Source: Chloromonas sp. AAM2
Lineage: Eukaryota > Chlorophyta > Chlorophyceae > Chlamydomonadales > Chlamydomonadaceae
Assembly (NCBI GenBank): GCA_004335635.1
Contig: QAXH01005470.1
Location: 1 to 64,000, forward strand
Direction: 5' to 3'
Length of the DNA stretch: 64,000 nucleotides
Positions within the stretch are counted from its first letter, which is position 1, and every line of letters begins with the position of its first letter. Made by a program: the position numbers and the translations under genes. This document shows, piece after piece, positions 11,340-23,446 of the stretch. Below the pieces are notes generated by a model. The model made no database searches, was not told where the DNA came from, and saw only the letters and a program-made list of their open reading frames with translations.

Positions 11340-13214
11340 CTACATGACTACACAGCTGCAGCAGGCGGTGGGCTCGCTGCCTGCAGGCCTGTCCTCTCTG
11401 GACCCTGCTTGTCCCTTCTTTGCTGGTGCCTTAGCTGCCTTATCAACCGCCTGGTGAACACACTCCATGACCAGGGCATGACTGATGACCACTGCGTTCA
11501 GTTTGCTGGCCAGCTCCGGATCGTGCATTGCATTGAGCTGGCTGGCCCCTGACTGGCTGTTGTTCTGGGAAGCCAAGCCCTGCCTGCTTGACTCTGGCTT
11601 CAACGAGGCATCTGTGCTGCACATGGCACTGTCATCAGCGGTGTCATCACGTGCTACGAGTTCGCCCTCGTGTGCACCGCAACCGCTGTGGATTGGGCTG
11701 GATGATTGCAACCTTGATGCTGTCGCCGGTGCTGTTGCTGCTGCTGGGGCTGCTTCTGGCTGTGCCACGATTGGCGCTGCTGTGTCTGGGCCTGGTGCCG
11801 CTGGCTGAGGCTTGTTGTGGCCAAGGCGGCCTGATCCCGCAGCCCGCGTCGCTGTTGCATGTGTGCTGGCTGTGTGGCCAGGCACAGCGCACGGCTTGCT
11901 GCCAACCTTAACTGGCGTGGCCTGCAAGGGACAGAACAGCAGCCAGAATGTGGGAAGATTCAAACAAAGCGCATTGCATCATTTAGCTCAAGATACCCAG
12001 GGCCACGGGTAACTGTTGGCCAAGGCAAACAACGACATGCCTCTCATGCCTGTTACCTGCGATGAGTGCTCGTCCATGCCAGGCGAGAAACGGAAGCTTG
12101 CGCCTCCCAGCTGGTCTTCAACTCCTCTGCTGCCACCAACTCCTTGTGACAGTATCTGCTGTTCCGCAGCATGCTGTTCTGCTTGCTGTGCTGCCTTTTT
12201 CCTGAAGGTACCTGCTGACCCCGAGGGGCGCGTGGCCATGGGCGTCACAGGAGGGTCCAGGCTGCTTGCCATGGCAGGGGTGGGACTGACAAGGTTTGTC
12301 TGCACCTCGTCTGGACTAGCTGGACCGACTGCGCCATGGCTTTTGTGATCCTCCTGCTCAACAGTACCCGTCAGTTGCAGGGCTATTTCTGTTGGTGTAG
12401 TGCTTCTTTCAAACTCCCCATCCCACGCACTGCCAGCACTGACCACTGTCAGATGCTCAGCATTGCTTTTGGGGCTGCCACCAGCAGGGCTGTTCATAGC
12501 AGACAAAGTGTTGGCAGGAGCTGGGGCTGTCAGCATGGTGGCACGGGCCTGAGATTGACGGTTGCTTCCGTTGCGCTGCACCGACTCAACCTTGGCCGGC
12601 GTGGCCTGTGGAGTAGTGTGGCGGAGGGGTGGTGTGGCAGCCTGCCGAGCAGCCACGGCCGGCTTCTTCACGGCTGCGGGCTGGGGTGCGCCACTGGCCA
12701 TATGTGCGCTGGCATGGGAGGTTGCAGCTGCAGTGGGTGTCCCCTTGGCCCTGGCCATGCTGCCAGTAGGGGAAGTGCTCTTGCTGCTGGCGCGGCTATG
12801 GGTGGCACTGCCCGCAGCTGGCGAGTGGGTGGAAAAGACCGGGCTGTCAGTGATGGGTGTGACGCTACCGGGGTGAGCCTGCGTAGGTGGCTTGGGAATG
12901 CGGGACGTGCTCGCCCGCGAATCGGTAGAGGCGGCAACGCTGCGGCTGCCGGCATGCATGGGCTGGCTGGCTCGGTGCTGGCCTGTAGGGCTGGGACGTG
13001 AAGCACGCAGCATGCCAGGGGCAAGGTGCGGGGAAGCCTGGTACGCTGCCAGAATTAAGCAGTCTGGGCATTCTTCCTTAATGCGGTGATGCTGGCACAG
13101 AGCTACATGGATTGTGGGGTCAGCTGCATAGCTGTGTGGCACAGGGCGAGTAGGAGTCAGCCACGAGTCCACTGGGGCCTCCTCCTCACTCAGGTCAATA
13201 GGGATGAAGCTCAT
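11340..13214 (-). CDS. Disordered protein with CxHx9CxxC-type motif and C-terminal CaaX-like box
   Basis: No known full-length family recognised. Exons on the minus strand are 13214-12057 and 11921-11340, joined at CAG|GTAACA and a CCTTGCAG acceptor in phase 0. A further 5' exon is likely because a TTGCAG acceptor lies at 13229-13231; the first in-frame ATG after it (MSFIPIDLSEEEA) is used here. Near the N-terminus is ALCQHHRIKEECPDC, which resembles short Cys/His metal-binding knuckles. The rest is low-complexity Ala, Ser, Pro and Thr with many basic residues. The protein ends TACCSCVVM-stop: CVVM fits a prenylation CaaX box, with further Cys residues that could be acylated. This suggests a membrane-anchored protein (inference). 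It is head-to-head with the OPR gene. Confidence 0.65.
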
Positions 13215-13970
13215 GGGATTTAAGCCGCCTGCAAGCGCAAATGGTCGTATGTAAACCCATGGGAATACTCCGTTACTGCGCACACCATTGCTGCGCATAC
13301 CATTGCTGCATCCATCCATCCTGCGACTAAGTACACACCAACAATGTGCATCGCACTGGCTACTTCCCAACCAAGCCGTTGCAGTTCTTTGACCAGAGCA
13401 TGTGCATTCGCCAGGGCATGTGCAGGCGTCAGTTCTTATGTGGAGATTGGCAGAGCAGCATGTTTGTCCTCACCCTGCTGCTGGGCATTCAGGTGCCCAT
13501 GAGAAGCAATGCGGGGGGTGCTCTGGCTGCTTGGCCTTCCAATGAGAACTTCTCTTGAATCCTTTGAACTTGGAAGTCGTCCTGAAGGTGTCCAAAGGCG
13601 TGTGCAATAGACAAATCAGCAAGACGGATTGATTGATTATATATCTTATTGGTGTGTGAGCTACACCGTGTTGTCCTGGTGCCTGTGCAAAGTCAAATCT
13701 GCGCCCCCGACTATTTGCTCTCAGTAAATAAACTCGCACCTGGCGGTTCGGGTCTGGCTTGAGGCAAGAAGCGCGAACACAAAGAGACAGCGCACATGGT
13801 GCTCCTCAACCGGGACCTCAAGTTTGCAGAGTAACGGGTTCCAAAAACGATTGCGCGTGGTGTGGTGCGAATGGAGCGTGCGTGCTATGGCTATGAACTT
13901 TGTCTCCTGTAGTTTGAATGCAGCGTTTCCCAGAGAGTAGCCGGCCCTAGTGGGGTGCCTGGCGTGAATT
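13215..13970. promoter_or_regulatory. Intergenic interval between two divergent genes
   Basis: About 750 bp separate the start chosen for the minus-strand CaaX protein from the plus-strand OPR start, so both promoters and 5' UTRs should lie here. An upstream exon of the minus gene may also lie here. I cannot point to a specific promoter element. Confidence 0.4.
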
Positions 13971-16900
13971 GTGTGGCCGGCAAGCTGTGTTGCCATGTTG
14001 CCATCCCATCATGCATCACCCCGTTGCCCTTCTGGAACAAGAGGTGGCAATCGCGAGGGCCTCAGCTGGCCAGGATGCCCTACACATGCCTTCACCAGGC
14101 AAGTCAGAAGCACTGTACTCCTTGAGCACCTGCGTTGTTCTCGCATCGCCTGTCTTCCTTGTCCTGGCACATCGAAAGAAAACCGCTGTCGGCGCGTCCA
14201 CACACCTCATTGCACCTGTGCAGGGTGCCACGACAGTCTGGCCGTCATCCTCAGCCACAGCAGGGCATCGCATCTCCGGTGAGCTTTAGGCATGCCAACC
14301 TGCTCTTGTCTCCTGTGCATGTGTTGCCGCCACACATGTCATGCCATCACGCATGCAGAGGTACCCTCCTCTCCTGGCCTGCAGCTGGGGCACCCCAGGC
14401 ACTCCAGCCCGGCCATTGCTTCAGCTGAAAGCAGTTGCTGGCGCCGGGCTGCCAGGCCCCTTAACCAACCCATTGCCATTACGACAATGGCATGCCAGCA
14501 CCACAGGCAATGGCCGAACCAGCCCAGCACCAGCCGAGGAGGCAAATCTGAGCCTCAAGCGCTACAACACACAGCGCATCAAGCTGTGCAGCGACTGGAG
14601 GCAACTGCAGCTCGTTGTCAATGCATACGGCCATCACTTCAACGCCATCAACGCATGCGCAGCACTGGTGCATTTGGCACAGCTGGGAAATGGCCCACAG
14701 CAACCTTATGCATGCAATGTTGGCAGCACAACCATAGATGACTATGCTGCATACGAAGCGCTATTGCAGCAGTTGCTGCAAATGGCATGTGGGCTTGTGC
14801 CACAGCTTCAGGCCCGCCAGGTTGCAAACGTGCTGTGGGCAGCGGCCACCCTGTCGGCTGGCTATACCGGTGGCCACCCTCGATGCGTTGACTTGATGAT
14901 GCAGCTGCTGACTGCATCTGCAGCGCTGCTACCTTGGAGCAAAGCACAGGAGCTGGCCAACAGGTAAGCACGTCTGAGCAGCAGATGCACAATGCATGTG
15001 CTCAGGCACATTTGGCTGGCTTGACCAGTTCAACTCAGACGCTCAGAGCTGATCAGCTTTTGTTTTTTCGCTGCTATCCATGCTTGTTCGCATTCACTTC
15101 TGATCTGTGCATGCATGCTGCATGTGGCTGGAGCACGTTCAGCCTACCAGTCTGCATCAGTGTGAGCACCCAAATTTTTCTTCTTGCCTTGCAGCATCTG
15201 GGCCGTTGCCACTGCCAAGCTGCCTGTTGAGGACTCGTGGCTCCTTCAGTTCCTCAATTCCGCTGAAACAGCGCTGCCGTACACCACCTGCCAGGACCTA
15301 GCCACTATGCTTTGGGCACTCTCAGAGCTCGGCGTGGCTCCCGACACCGAGTGGCTGGGCGCTTTCGCGTCACGCGTGCGGCAGCTGGGGCACCACATGA
15401 CACACAGGGATGCTGGCCAGATACTGGCAGGCATGGCGCGCATGGGTGTGAACGTCGCATCATTGGACGGAGACTTACTTGTGCTTCTGAGGGGTCGGCT
15501 GCTGGATGCAAGTGGGGGCAGGAGCGGGATAGACGGTGCCGCAGTGCAGGGCGGGGGGCAACGGGGCAGGCGGGGCGAGAGCGAGAAGTGGGCTGTGAGC
15601 GCTTCCCAGGGCCTGTGGGCAATGGCACGCATGTCAACAGTGCCACCAACCGCATGGATGCAGCAGGTGGGGGAGGCCAAGGAGGCATGACGTTAAATCA
15701 TTACGTCAGCATTGGACCTTCAAATCATCGCTCGAGTCAAGCAGTGTGCATCATGGGGTCGTGATGCTGGGTTTTGCATACGGCCATGATATTCCATCCA
15801 TGTGATGCGCATTGCTTGGGTACCCTGCTTCAGTCATCTGCCAAAGCCCCTGATCACTGTGCAGCTTCCCTTGTAAGATACCCGGGAGTGTGTTGCCTTT
15901 GCGTACAGGCACTGGCTGCAATAGAGTCAAGGCTCCATGAGTTTGGCCCTCGAGAGCTGTCCACTGCTCTGTGGGCCAGTGTCACGCTGGGTCAGGCCGT
16001 GCCGCCCTCGCTCGTGCGCGCCGTGTACGCGTGCACACTGACACAGGCCAGCGCTGGCGGCGCAGCGGGCCCGCAGCTGCTGCCCAGCTTCTGCCCCCAG
16101 AGCCTGGCAGAGCTCATATGGGCCATCTCAACAGGTAGGCACTATGCAGCACCACGTGTCTCTTTGTTTGCTGTACTTGTTGCTCTTGGTTTGTGGATTG
16201 CACATGGCCGCCGGACGTCAAAAGCTGTACACATGCGTGACAATCACCCTGTTCATGTGACTGCATCCCCGCGCACAAACTCAGCTTGAGGCATGGATCA
16301 CAGCAGTGTGCCCACAACGCACGAGTGAGCTATTGCCCGTTGCCTGCTTGCCCCTTGCAGCTGATCAGGCCCACAAGGTGCGCAATGGATCGGTGGCACG
16401 GCCGCTGGCCCCGCCCCCCGCCTGGACCGCAGCATTTCTTGATGCAGTCTCATGCCGCCTAGCGCACGGCTTCACTGAGCAGCCCACAGCCATGGTGCTA
16501 GTGTCTCTAGCCCGCCTGGGCATCACGCCACCCCCAGCATGGGCTTCAGCAATCATCACCCATGTCAACACAGCTTTGAGGGACATCAGCCCGCAGGCAC
16601 TCACAAACTGCATGTGGGCGCTGGCCACACTGGGCTTCAAGGTAGAAGCAGGAGGCCTGGCTGCTCTTGAGCAACAGCTAGAGCTCACACTCCAGCCGGC
16701 CACCGCAGCTAGCTCAACCACCAGCACCAATTACACTGATTATGGGCAACAGGACGTTTCAGGCCTTGCCTTTGAGATTGACAATGGTGGTTGGGGCAGC
16801 CAGGAACTGTCGAACACGTTGTGGGTGCTGGCCAAGTGGCAGCACCGGCCTTCGGACCGCGTCATGCAGCTGTTGCTAGGCCGCATGCGAGTGTTGTGCA

Positions 16901-19441
16901 TGGCCAGTGTAGAGGGAGGGGGTGCTGAGGTGCGGCCTCAGGAGCTAGCAAACACCATGTGGGCATTGGGCAAGCTGGGTGTGCAGCCCTCCCATGCATG
17001 GCTAGCGGACGTGTGGTCTGCATGCGCACACCGCATGGGGACGTTCAACTCCAAGGACATTTCACAGCTGGTGCATGCACTGGCCAAGCTAAGCAGGCGG
17101 CCGCCCGCTCTGCGGCATCCATCACCACGCAGAGCCTTGCAAGGCACCTGGGCTCGGGGCAACTTGTTGCTTCCTGATGAGAGCCTTTTGACACACGAGG
17201 AACAAGCTGCTGCTGCAGCAGCGGCAGAGGTGGCAAACCAACAGCGCACGGCTGCAATAGCTGCAAACGACGCTGGCAAATCTCCACACCTCAGTAATAA
17301 CGGCACGGCAAGAACCACAGCCCCCGCTTCCGCCCCAGTCCTCCCACACGCAGACAACCAAGCGGCCCCGCCTGCCCAAGGGAGCCATAGGGCCCTGGAG
17401 TGGGCCTCTTTGGTGCTTCAAGAGGCGGCCGCCACGCTTGGGCGGTGCAGTGGACAGGACTTAGCCAATTTGAGCTGGGGCCTGGCGCAGCTAGGTGTGC
17501 GCCCGGGGCAGGCCTGGTGCGAGCGTCTAGCCCGCGAGTTGATGACGCGCGGCAGCGCATTCACTGGCAGTCACCTGGCCACATGCGTGTGGGCGCTGGG
17601 CAGCATGGGCTACCGGCCGGCGCCCCAGTCACTGCTGCCGCTGGAAGGCGCCCTGTTCAGGTGCGCTCAGTTATCCGGGTTGCGCTTGCCTTGAATGCAT
17701 GCAGTGCATGGAGCAAGGCTCCACTGCGGACAACACTCGGCAACGCAATAGTTGCCGTTTGAAACAGACTTTGGAGGTCAGGTGGCAATCCAAGGAATTG
17801 GCGTCAACCTTGTGTATCTTTGCTGATCGTGCCAGGCGCATGCCATCTCTTGCCCCTCGCGAGTTGGCGGCCTGCTGCTGGGGCTTCTCCTCCATGTGCT
17901 ACCGGCCCGACCAGGAGTGGCTGGAGGTGTTCGCCTCGCAGTGCCGCACCATGGCGCCAGAGTTCACACAGCAGGTGAGAAAGAGTGATGGTACATAGTG
18001 ATGTAACGACATCCGGGCTCTCCCACTCACAGGATTGCAGCGTGAAGTGGCACTTGAGGATGGAAAGTGACCACCGTGCTTCTCTTCCCCTGTTGCAGTA
18101 TGTATGTGCTCACTCAGAAGAGATCACACTGCTTGGCCCTGCAGTTTGGCTGTCAGGCTCGCTGCCTTGCTGCCAAATAGCGCCAAACCACATCACGGTG
18201 TGTTTTGGCTGTGCTTGATCTGCAGGACTGGTCTGTTGTAGTGTACAGCCTGTCAGGGATTGTGGAGAGCGACAAGGACGCAGGCATCTACCTCGAGGAC
18301 CTGTTCCTCTCCCCTCAGCTGGCAGCGTGCCTGGACCAGTTCGGGCCCAGTGGTGTGGCCATCCTGCTGTATGCCGCCAGCATGTTGGGCGCCAAGTCAC
18401 CGCGCCTCATGGGGCGCCTGTTGGCCGCTGCCACGCGCCACATGCCACACTTCAGTGGCCGCGAGCTAGCCGCGCTCATCACCACCTGCGCCAAGACAGG
18501 CGTGACACCGGATCGTGCGTTCTTTGCCGCATGGGTGCAGGAAGTGGCAATGCGCATGCAATCTGATTTGTCACACACTGCAGCAGTTAGCACTGCTGAG
18601 GGCAGTATCAGATCCCGGCCGCAAGGCTTTGGCGCGCCAGCCGCTGCAGCAGTAACACACAGTGCTGCACCACCTTCACTGCTTTCATCTGACCAAGATG
18701 AACCAGCACCACAGTTGCCAGCTGTTGATGGCATTGCAAACCTTGGCGTTGGCGAGGAGATGCAAGGTAGGCAGGGCAGCATGACGGAGCCTGCTTCCCT
18801 AACGCCGTCCATGCTGGCAGTGAGCGGCTGGGCTCTGGCCACGCTGGGCATGCGGCCCAAGGCGGACTGGCTGCAGCTGTACCACGCCATGCTGACACAC
18901 CATGCGCGTGCTGGTGATCTGGGCCCAAAGGAGACGCACATGACAGCGTTAGCGCTTGCAGCATGGGAACGCCAGGTGTGTGCACGCTCAACGAGTGGGA
19001 AGCTGCGGGAGGGAATTTGCATGCTGAGTGGTTGCCTATGCCGTATGCAAGTCGGGGTTTCCAGCTTTGACGCTCGCCTGCATATTTGCAGTGTTTAGCA
19101 CAGTATACCCTTTGCACACACTTCATCACAAATCGTCAAACTGTCTTGATGTATCTCCACAGCTGTCTTGGAGGCAAATCATGCATGAGGTCACTGGCTT
19201 CAGCCGTGGCAGCATGTGATTCATCACATGTGTGGCATATTCTATGCGTGCTTCACAGGTGCCTTACGAGTTGGTACGGGCACTGCGCCTGCTGACCAAG
19301 CAGCACAAGCCCATGTACACCAAGGCAGAGCGCTGGTCAATCAATGTGGCATTGAAAACGTTGCGTAAAGTCAGCACTCCACCGCCTTTGTTGGCGGCAG
19401 AGGCAGGCAAGGCATTGACATCCAAGAGGTCCGCAGCATGA
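13971..19441 (+). CDS. OPR (octotricopeptide repeat) protein, probable organelle RNA-binding factor
   Basis: OPR proteins are green-algal helical-repeat proteins that bind specific chloroplast or mitochondrial RNAs to control their stability or translation. Exons: 13971-14278, 14385-14963, 15195-15666, 15909-16134, 16361-17660, 17836-17974, 18226-18975 and 19259-19441. All phases agree, giving about 1,318 residues. The repeat hallmark of a Leu-Ala-Asn..Trp-Ala helix followed by Gly-x-x-Pro....Trp occurs many times: ELANSIWAVATAKLPVEDSW, LATMLWALSELGVAPDTEW, ELSNTLWVLAKW, ELANTMWALGKLGVQPSHAW, LANLSWGLAQLGVRPGQAW. Ala/Gln-rich linkers interrupt the repeats near 17200 and 18600. The N-terminus is rich in Arg, Ser and Cys with few acidic residues, as in a transit peptide. 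No RAP domain is seen. The start is the least certain part; a second in-frame ATG lies at 13995. Confidence 0.8.
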
Positions 19442-21146
19442 TTATTTAGACAAGGAGCAGCTTGCAGGGTGCAGTGTGTGGCATGGCATAGCACGGAAGG
19501 TGCATACTTAATTATGTTAGTTGTGCGGGCAATTGTAGGTATCCGAGTGTGCAGTGCCAATCCAAAGCATTCCTGCCATTCCGGGGTACATTGAGACTGA
19601 GAGCTTTCCAAGAAGTGACTGCCCCTTCAAAGAAGCCCTTTGTTGTTATTACAGCTGATTTCATTTCGCTCACCCCGCTTGTCATTACAGTGCCAATTGC
19701 GATGCAAGCCTGGCGGATTTGGCAAACTCAATCAGCACATGTACACAACAGCCTCCTATCACCACATTGTGATATGAGCACTTGCTGACCAGTCACTAGA
19801 CATGCACCAACAGCAATCATAGAGTTGAGGTTGGGGTGGAGGCGATGAGCAAGCACGTGTGCGATGCCAGAGGATTCAATTTGGAGAGGATCTAATGCGG
19901 ACTAGCAGGTCGCCTGGGAGATCAAGGCAATCATTGCCTGGGTTTGAAAAGCGGCAGCAGCCTTTCCGCACAAGTGTGCCTTCGGTTGCAATTCTTTCAG
20001 GCACTCTCTCCAAATATTGTCGGTGCATTTCGCCAGTTGACCATTGGTTTTGGGCCTGGCTTGTGCGAGTGGTATCATGCAAGCATTGGCCAGGCAGGAG
20101 TGCAAGCAGCTTTGCACAAAACAAAAGATTTTTGGGTCAGGTATACAAAATCACAAGCCAAGCAATGTGTGGGCATGGCAACGCATGAGAGGACACGTTT
20201 CTTCTTTTTCTGAGACGCATGAGTTGGCAAGTGCTTCGTGCTGCTTTCCATTCAAACTATGAGGAACAGCTGTATACAAACCTTTTTTATAGGGTGAGAA
20301 GGTTCGGAATGACCATAGTTGGCCTGCCCTACATAATATTCGACCAATGCAGGTTGCTCACCATAAGCAGCTTCAAGAGATCTCTTTGAGGCAGGAGTGA
20401 GCGCCTTCAATTGCATCTACTCATGGTATGCAACGGATTCCAATCAATCGAACCTGCGTGATGATCTTGTGTTATCCTGTGCCAATGGCTACTGACGTCT
20501 TGTAACCAGGCGAGCAGCGGCAGCCCATACGAGGCCACCCATATTACCAATAAAGACAGTGCAGGTGGTTTTGGACAGCTCTTGACGAGCTTGCATCCTG
20601 TCAACCATCAGCCAGGTTCTGCTCGAGCTTGGAGAAAAAAAGTCGGAGAACATCACCAAACCAAGGAAGTTTCAACCATCACTTTTAAAGCATCCCAGAA
20701 TGACCTGGAACCTTGCATTTAGACCCTGCCATGCGTGTCCTGGTAGCCAACCACGTTGCCACTGCTAGGCTTGTAGAGGCACAATGCGTTCAAGTTTGCC
20801 ACAAACAATTTACTCCACTTGGAGTTGGGCAATGACTTGGACATGGCATTATTGCTTTGGACACAAGATTGGTGGTTAAGAGAGCGAGCGAAAATGGGGC
20901 ATGTCACTGTAAGTACAGGTACTCACTCCATGCTAGGGTCACCGTCCACAACATGTACAGACGCGGCCTCCCTTGCCATTTAGTCGTGCCTTGCAAAGAT
21001 ATGCCGAATTTCATCATCGTGCTTCTGGTCTCACGAACACAGCTACACGTGCGGCAACTCTGTTTTATTGCCCATGCATGCAGAAACATGCTCACCGGCA
21101 CCACACCTCACCTTAATCAAACTGAATTCCTAGCTGTATCAAGGGT

Positions 21147-21212
21147 GGTGAAAACGAATCATCATCATCATTACATAGCTTCTCATGGTTCAACCCACGG
21201 GTGAAAACGAAT
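21147..21212 (+). mobile_element. 40-bp insertion flanked by 13-bp direct repeats
   Basis: GGTGAAAACGAAT occurs at 21147-21159 and again at 21200-21212. The 40 bp between starts with four CAT triplets, then ACATAGCTTCTCATGG and TTCAACCCACG. Identical flanks look like a target-site duplication. A related CAT-run sequence lies in a FAB1 intron at 48187-48232. The insert contains GGTTCAACCC, which fits a tRNA B-box consensus, so a SINE remnant is possible. A chance or slippage origin is not excluded. Confidence 0.6.
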
Positions 21213-21734
21213 GTTCCTATGAAAAGGCCAGTACACCAGGTTACCAGCCAATCACTTGTCGCTGACCATGTGATGTAGGAACTGCGGCTCTCCAAATGCC
21301 TGCTACACAGGCACTGTGTGTGTCTACCAGCCTGTCCATGAGAGCCACAACAAGAGACACGCGCAACACGGTATCCTGCTACAGGCACCCCGCTTCCCTG
21401 ATCCTAACGCTAGCCCACGATACAGGACCGGACCAAGGGTTGATGACCCGCCACGCAAAGGCTGAGGGACCTGCCCGCTCAGGTGAGGTTTGAGCTACGC
21501 ACGCCCATGAGGCACACAGGCGTGATCATTGCAGCATGGGTGGAGTGGCTGATGGGCTACGGGGAAGGGTGGACAACCTTATGATTTTAATGCACACAGT
21601 TTTTGTAAACTGATCAACAAACTTGTAATGCTGTGAACTGGGAATTGCCTTCACAATAATGCGTGGCGATGACTTCCAGGACAGCAGGTTGCACACCCAG
21701 TCTTAGTTGTGATAAGATGTGCTGAAGAAACAGA

Positions 21735-21774
21735 CCCAGGAATTGTCCCAGAACTGGCAAACATCTTGTTTTTT
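21735..21774 (+). repeat. Dispersed AACTGGCAA repeat, best-preserved copy
   Basis: CCCAGG then AATTGTCCCAGAACTGGCAA then ACATCTTG and a T run. This copy is used as the reference for the family. Confidence 0.85.
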
Positions 21775-22217
21775 GGGAGGGCTGCAACACAAGCAGCGGT
21801 GGCCTGTTCCTTCATGCATCAGCCACAAGTGCCAGACAAGCGCCAGCCGTTTGGGTGCCGGCCTGAAAGGAAGCGTCATCGCCCACCAGGAATTTCGTTT
21901 GCACACTAACTTTTCTATAGATTTTGGCATGACATGGTCTGCTTTCCCACCAACTTTATTCGACTGCGCACCCAAAGGGGTGTCAGTCACCTACGCCTAG
22001 TGAGAGGATCGGAGTGCATGTGAAGGCATCATAACCCATGCAGATAGTAGTGCTGGTCTCCAGCAGGTAGAGATACCCCTCCGGCAGTTCCGATGTGACG
22101 TCAAGCACAGAATGTTGACCTTGCGATAAATGATACAGAAAATTGACATGTACACACTTATTTTGGAGTTCAGCCATTGCCTGTGCTCCGTGTGCTTGTG
22201 CCTGTTCCCTGCAGTCC

Positions 22218-23446
22218 TCAGTCCCCGCGCACAGCCCTGGCCCCCTTGAGCATGGCCTGTGTCGCATCCAGCTGGGCGGCCAGAGCGTCCGCCCGCGCTG
22301 CCTGCTCCGCACATCGCTCCTCCTGATCGCGCAGCTGGGACTCAAGCCGGGCAATCTTCATCCTGCATGTAGTGCATACACCGGTGTGTGCAGGACAGTA
22401 GGGCAGTCAGGCCATCAACAAGTACTGCCAGCCCTGCATGTGCGCAGGCTGCTTCAGCCCCTGACAGCCAGTCTGTGCAAGCAATTGAGACGGAGACCTA
22501 AGGGACTTGAACGAATGTTGTTGTGCCTGAGCTCTGCATGCAGTGGCGTCTGTTATTGGATTCTGCTTAAAATTGGATTCTGCTTAAAGCATACTCTCAA
22601 TTGCACAATTTCTCCAACGGCGTCAGCGCTGTAGCTTGATCACCTGTGCGACTGACCTGTGCAGCTGTTCTTTCCTCTGCAGCACCTCCTTGTGCTGCCG
22701 GGTGAGCGCTTCTTGGTGCAGGCTGTCCAGCTCAGACCAGCGCCGCTGCAGCTCCTGCCCGGCGGCAGGCGAAGAAAACGACCACAGGTCAGCATGCGGC
22801 AAGGGCAGGCCCGTGCTCGAGAGGTACAGCTCCTCCAGAGAGAGACCTACAGGCGACAAACAGGGCAAGGGCAGGGCAAGTGGGCAAGCTGTGGATGCCA
22901 GGGCTCAGTCACACATTGCTTGTGTGCTCAGACCACGTCACACGTCGCATCAAATGGCAAGGCACTGAAATGGCTGCCAGAAGTTGGTTGATGCACACGC
23001 AGACCTTGCACCAGGATGTCAAGTTACAGGTTGTCGCAGTTTGAAGGGGCCTGGCTGCTAGTCTGTATACGTCCCAACTATTGCGCACCTTCTGTCTTAA
23101 TCGGTGGGCAGTACGTGCCCCCGGTGCTGTTTGCTTTTGCCATGTGGCATGCCAGCAACTGGCCCAGGGCACCATCATGAGTTGCACCTCGTGCTGCATG
23201 GGACCCGGGTGTGCCAGGCACATGCGCCTGGTCGGAGCTGGCCTTTGAAATTGACAACATGGCCTTGACAGCAGTCCGATGCTGACATATTCTGTCATTC
23301 AACCGCCTGGCTGCCTCTACTGCTGTCTCAAGCTGCTGTAGTAAATCTTGTGAACCATGGGCTTGAGCTGGAAGCTGTAAGTGAGCCGGTGCAGCTGTGC
23401 CAGGGCCGTGCATGCTGCAGGCTGGTTTGTCAGCTAAGGAGATGGG
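22218..23446 (-). CDS. Coiled-coil protein, unrecognised
   Basis: Minus-strand exons are 23446-23089, 22846-22657 and 22362-22218. The joins TEG/LSLEELYLSS and QLHR/MKIARLESQL are phase-consistent. The product is mostly helical: SQDLLQQLETAVEAARRLND, ELQRRWSELDSLHQEALTRQ and MKIARLESQLRDQEERCAEQ show heptad-like Leu and Ala spacing, rich in Glu, Arg and Gln. The C-terminus is LKGARAVRGD-stop. The 23446 boundary is an acceptor (GTGCAG), so an upstream exon may exist. If not, the first ATG is at 23413, giving about 219 residues. The size and coils could suit a subunit of a cytoskeletal, kinetochore or RNA-processing complex, but I see no diagnostic motif. It is divergent from ATG10. Confidence 0.65.

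Larger units (their letters stand above)
19442..22217. other. Intergenic, repeat-bearing, no supportable gene
   Basis: Separates the convergent OPR and coiled-coil genes. It holds the insertion-like structure at 21147-21212 and one AACTGGCAA repeat at 21735. Remaining open frames are short and unconvincing. Confidence 0.55.

Noticed and set aside
12336..13001. 221-codon plus-strand open frame
   Set aside because: It lies antisense to the GC-rich CaaX-protein exon; it is a shadow of that gene's codon bias.
21160..21199. tRNA gene suggested by the B-box-like GGTTCAACCC
   Set aside because: Too short, no acceptor stem, A-box or anticodon arm.
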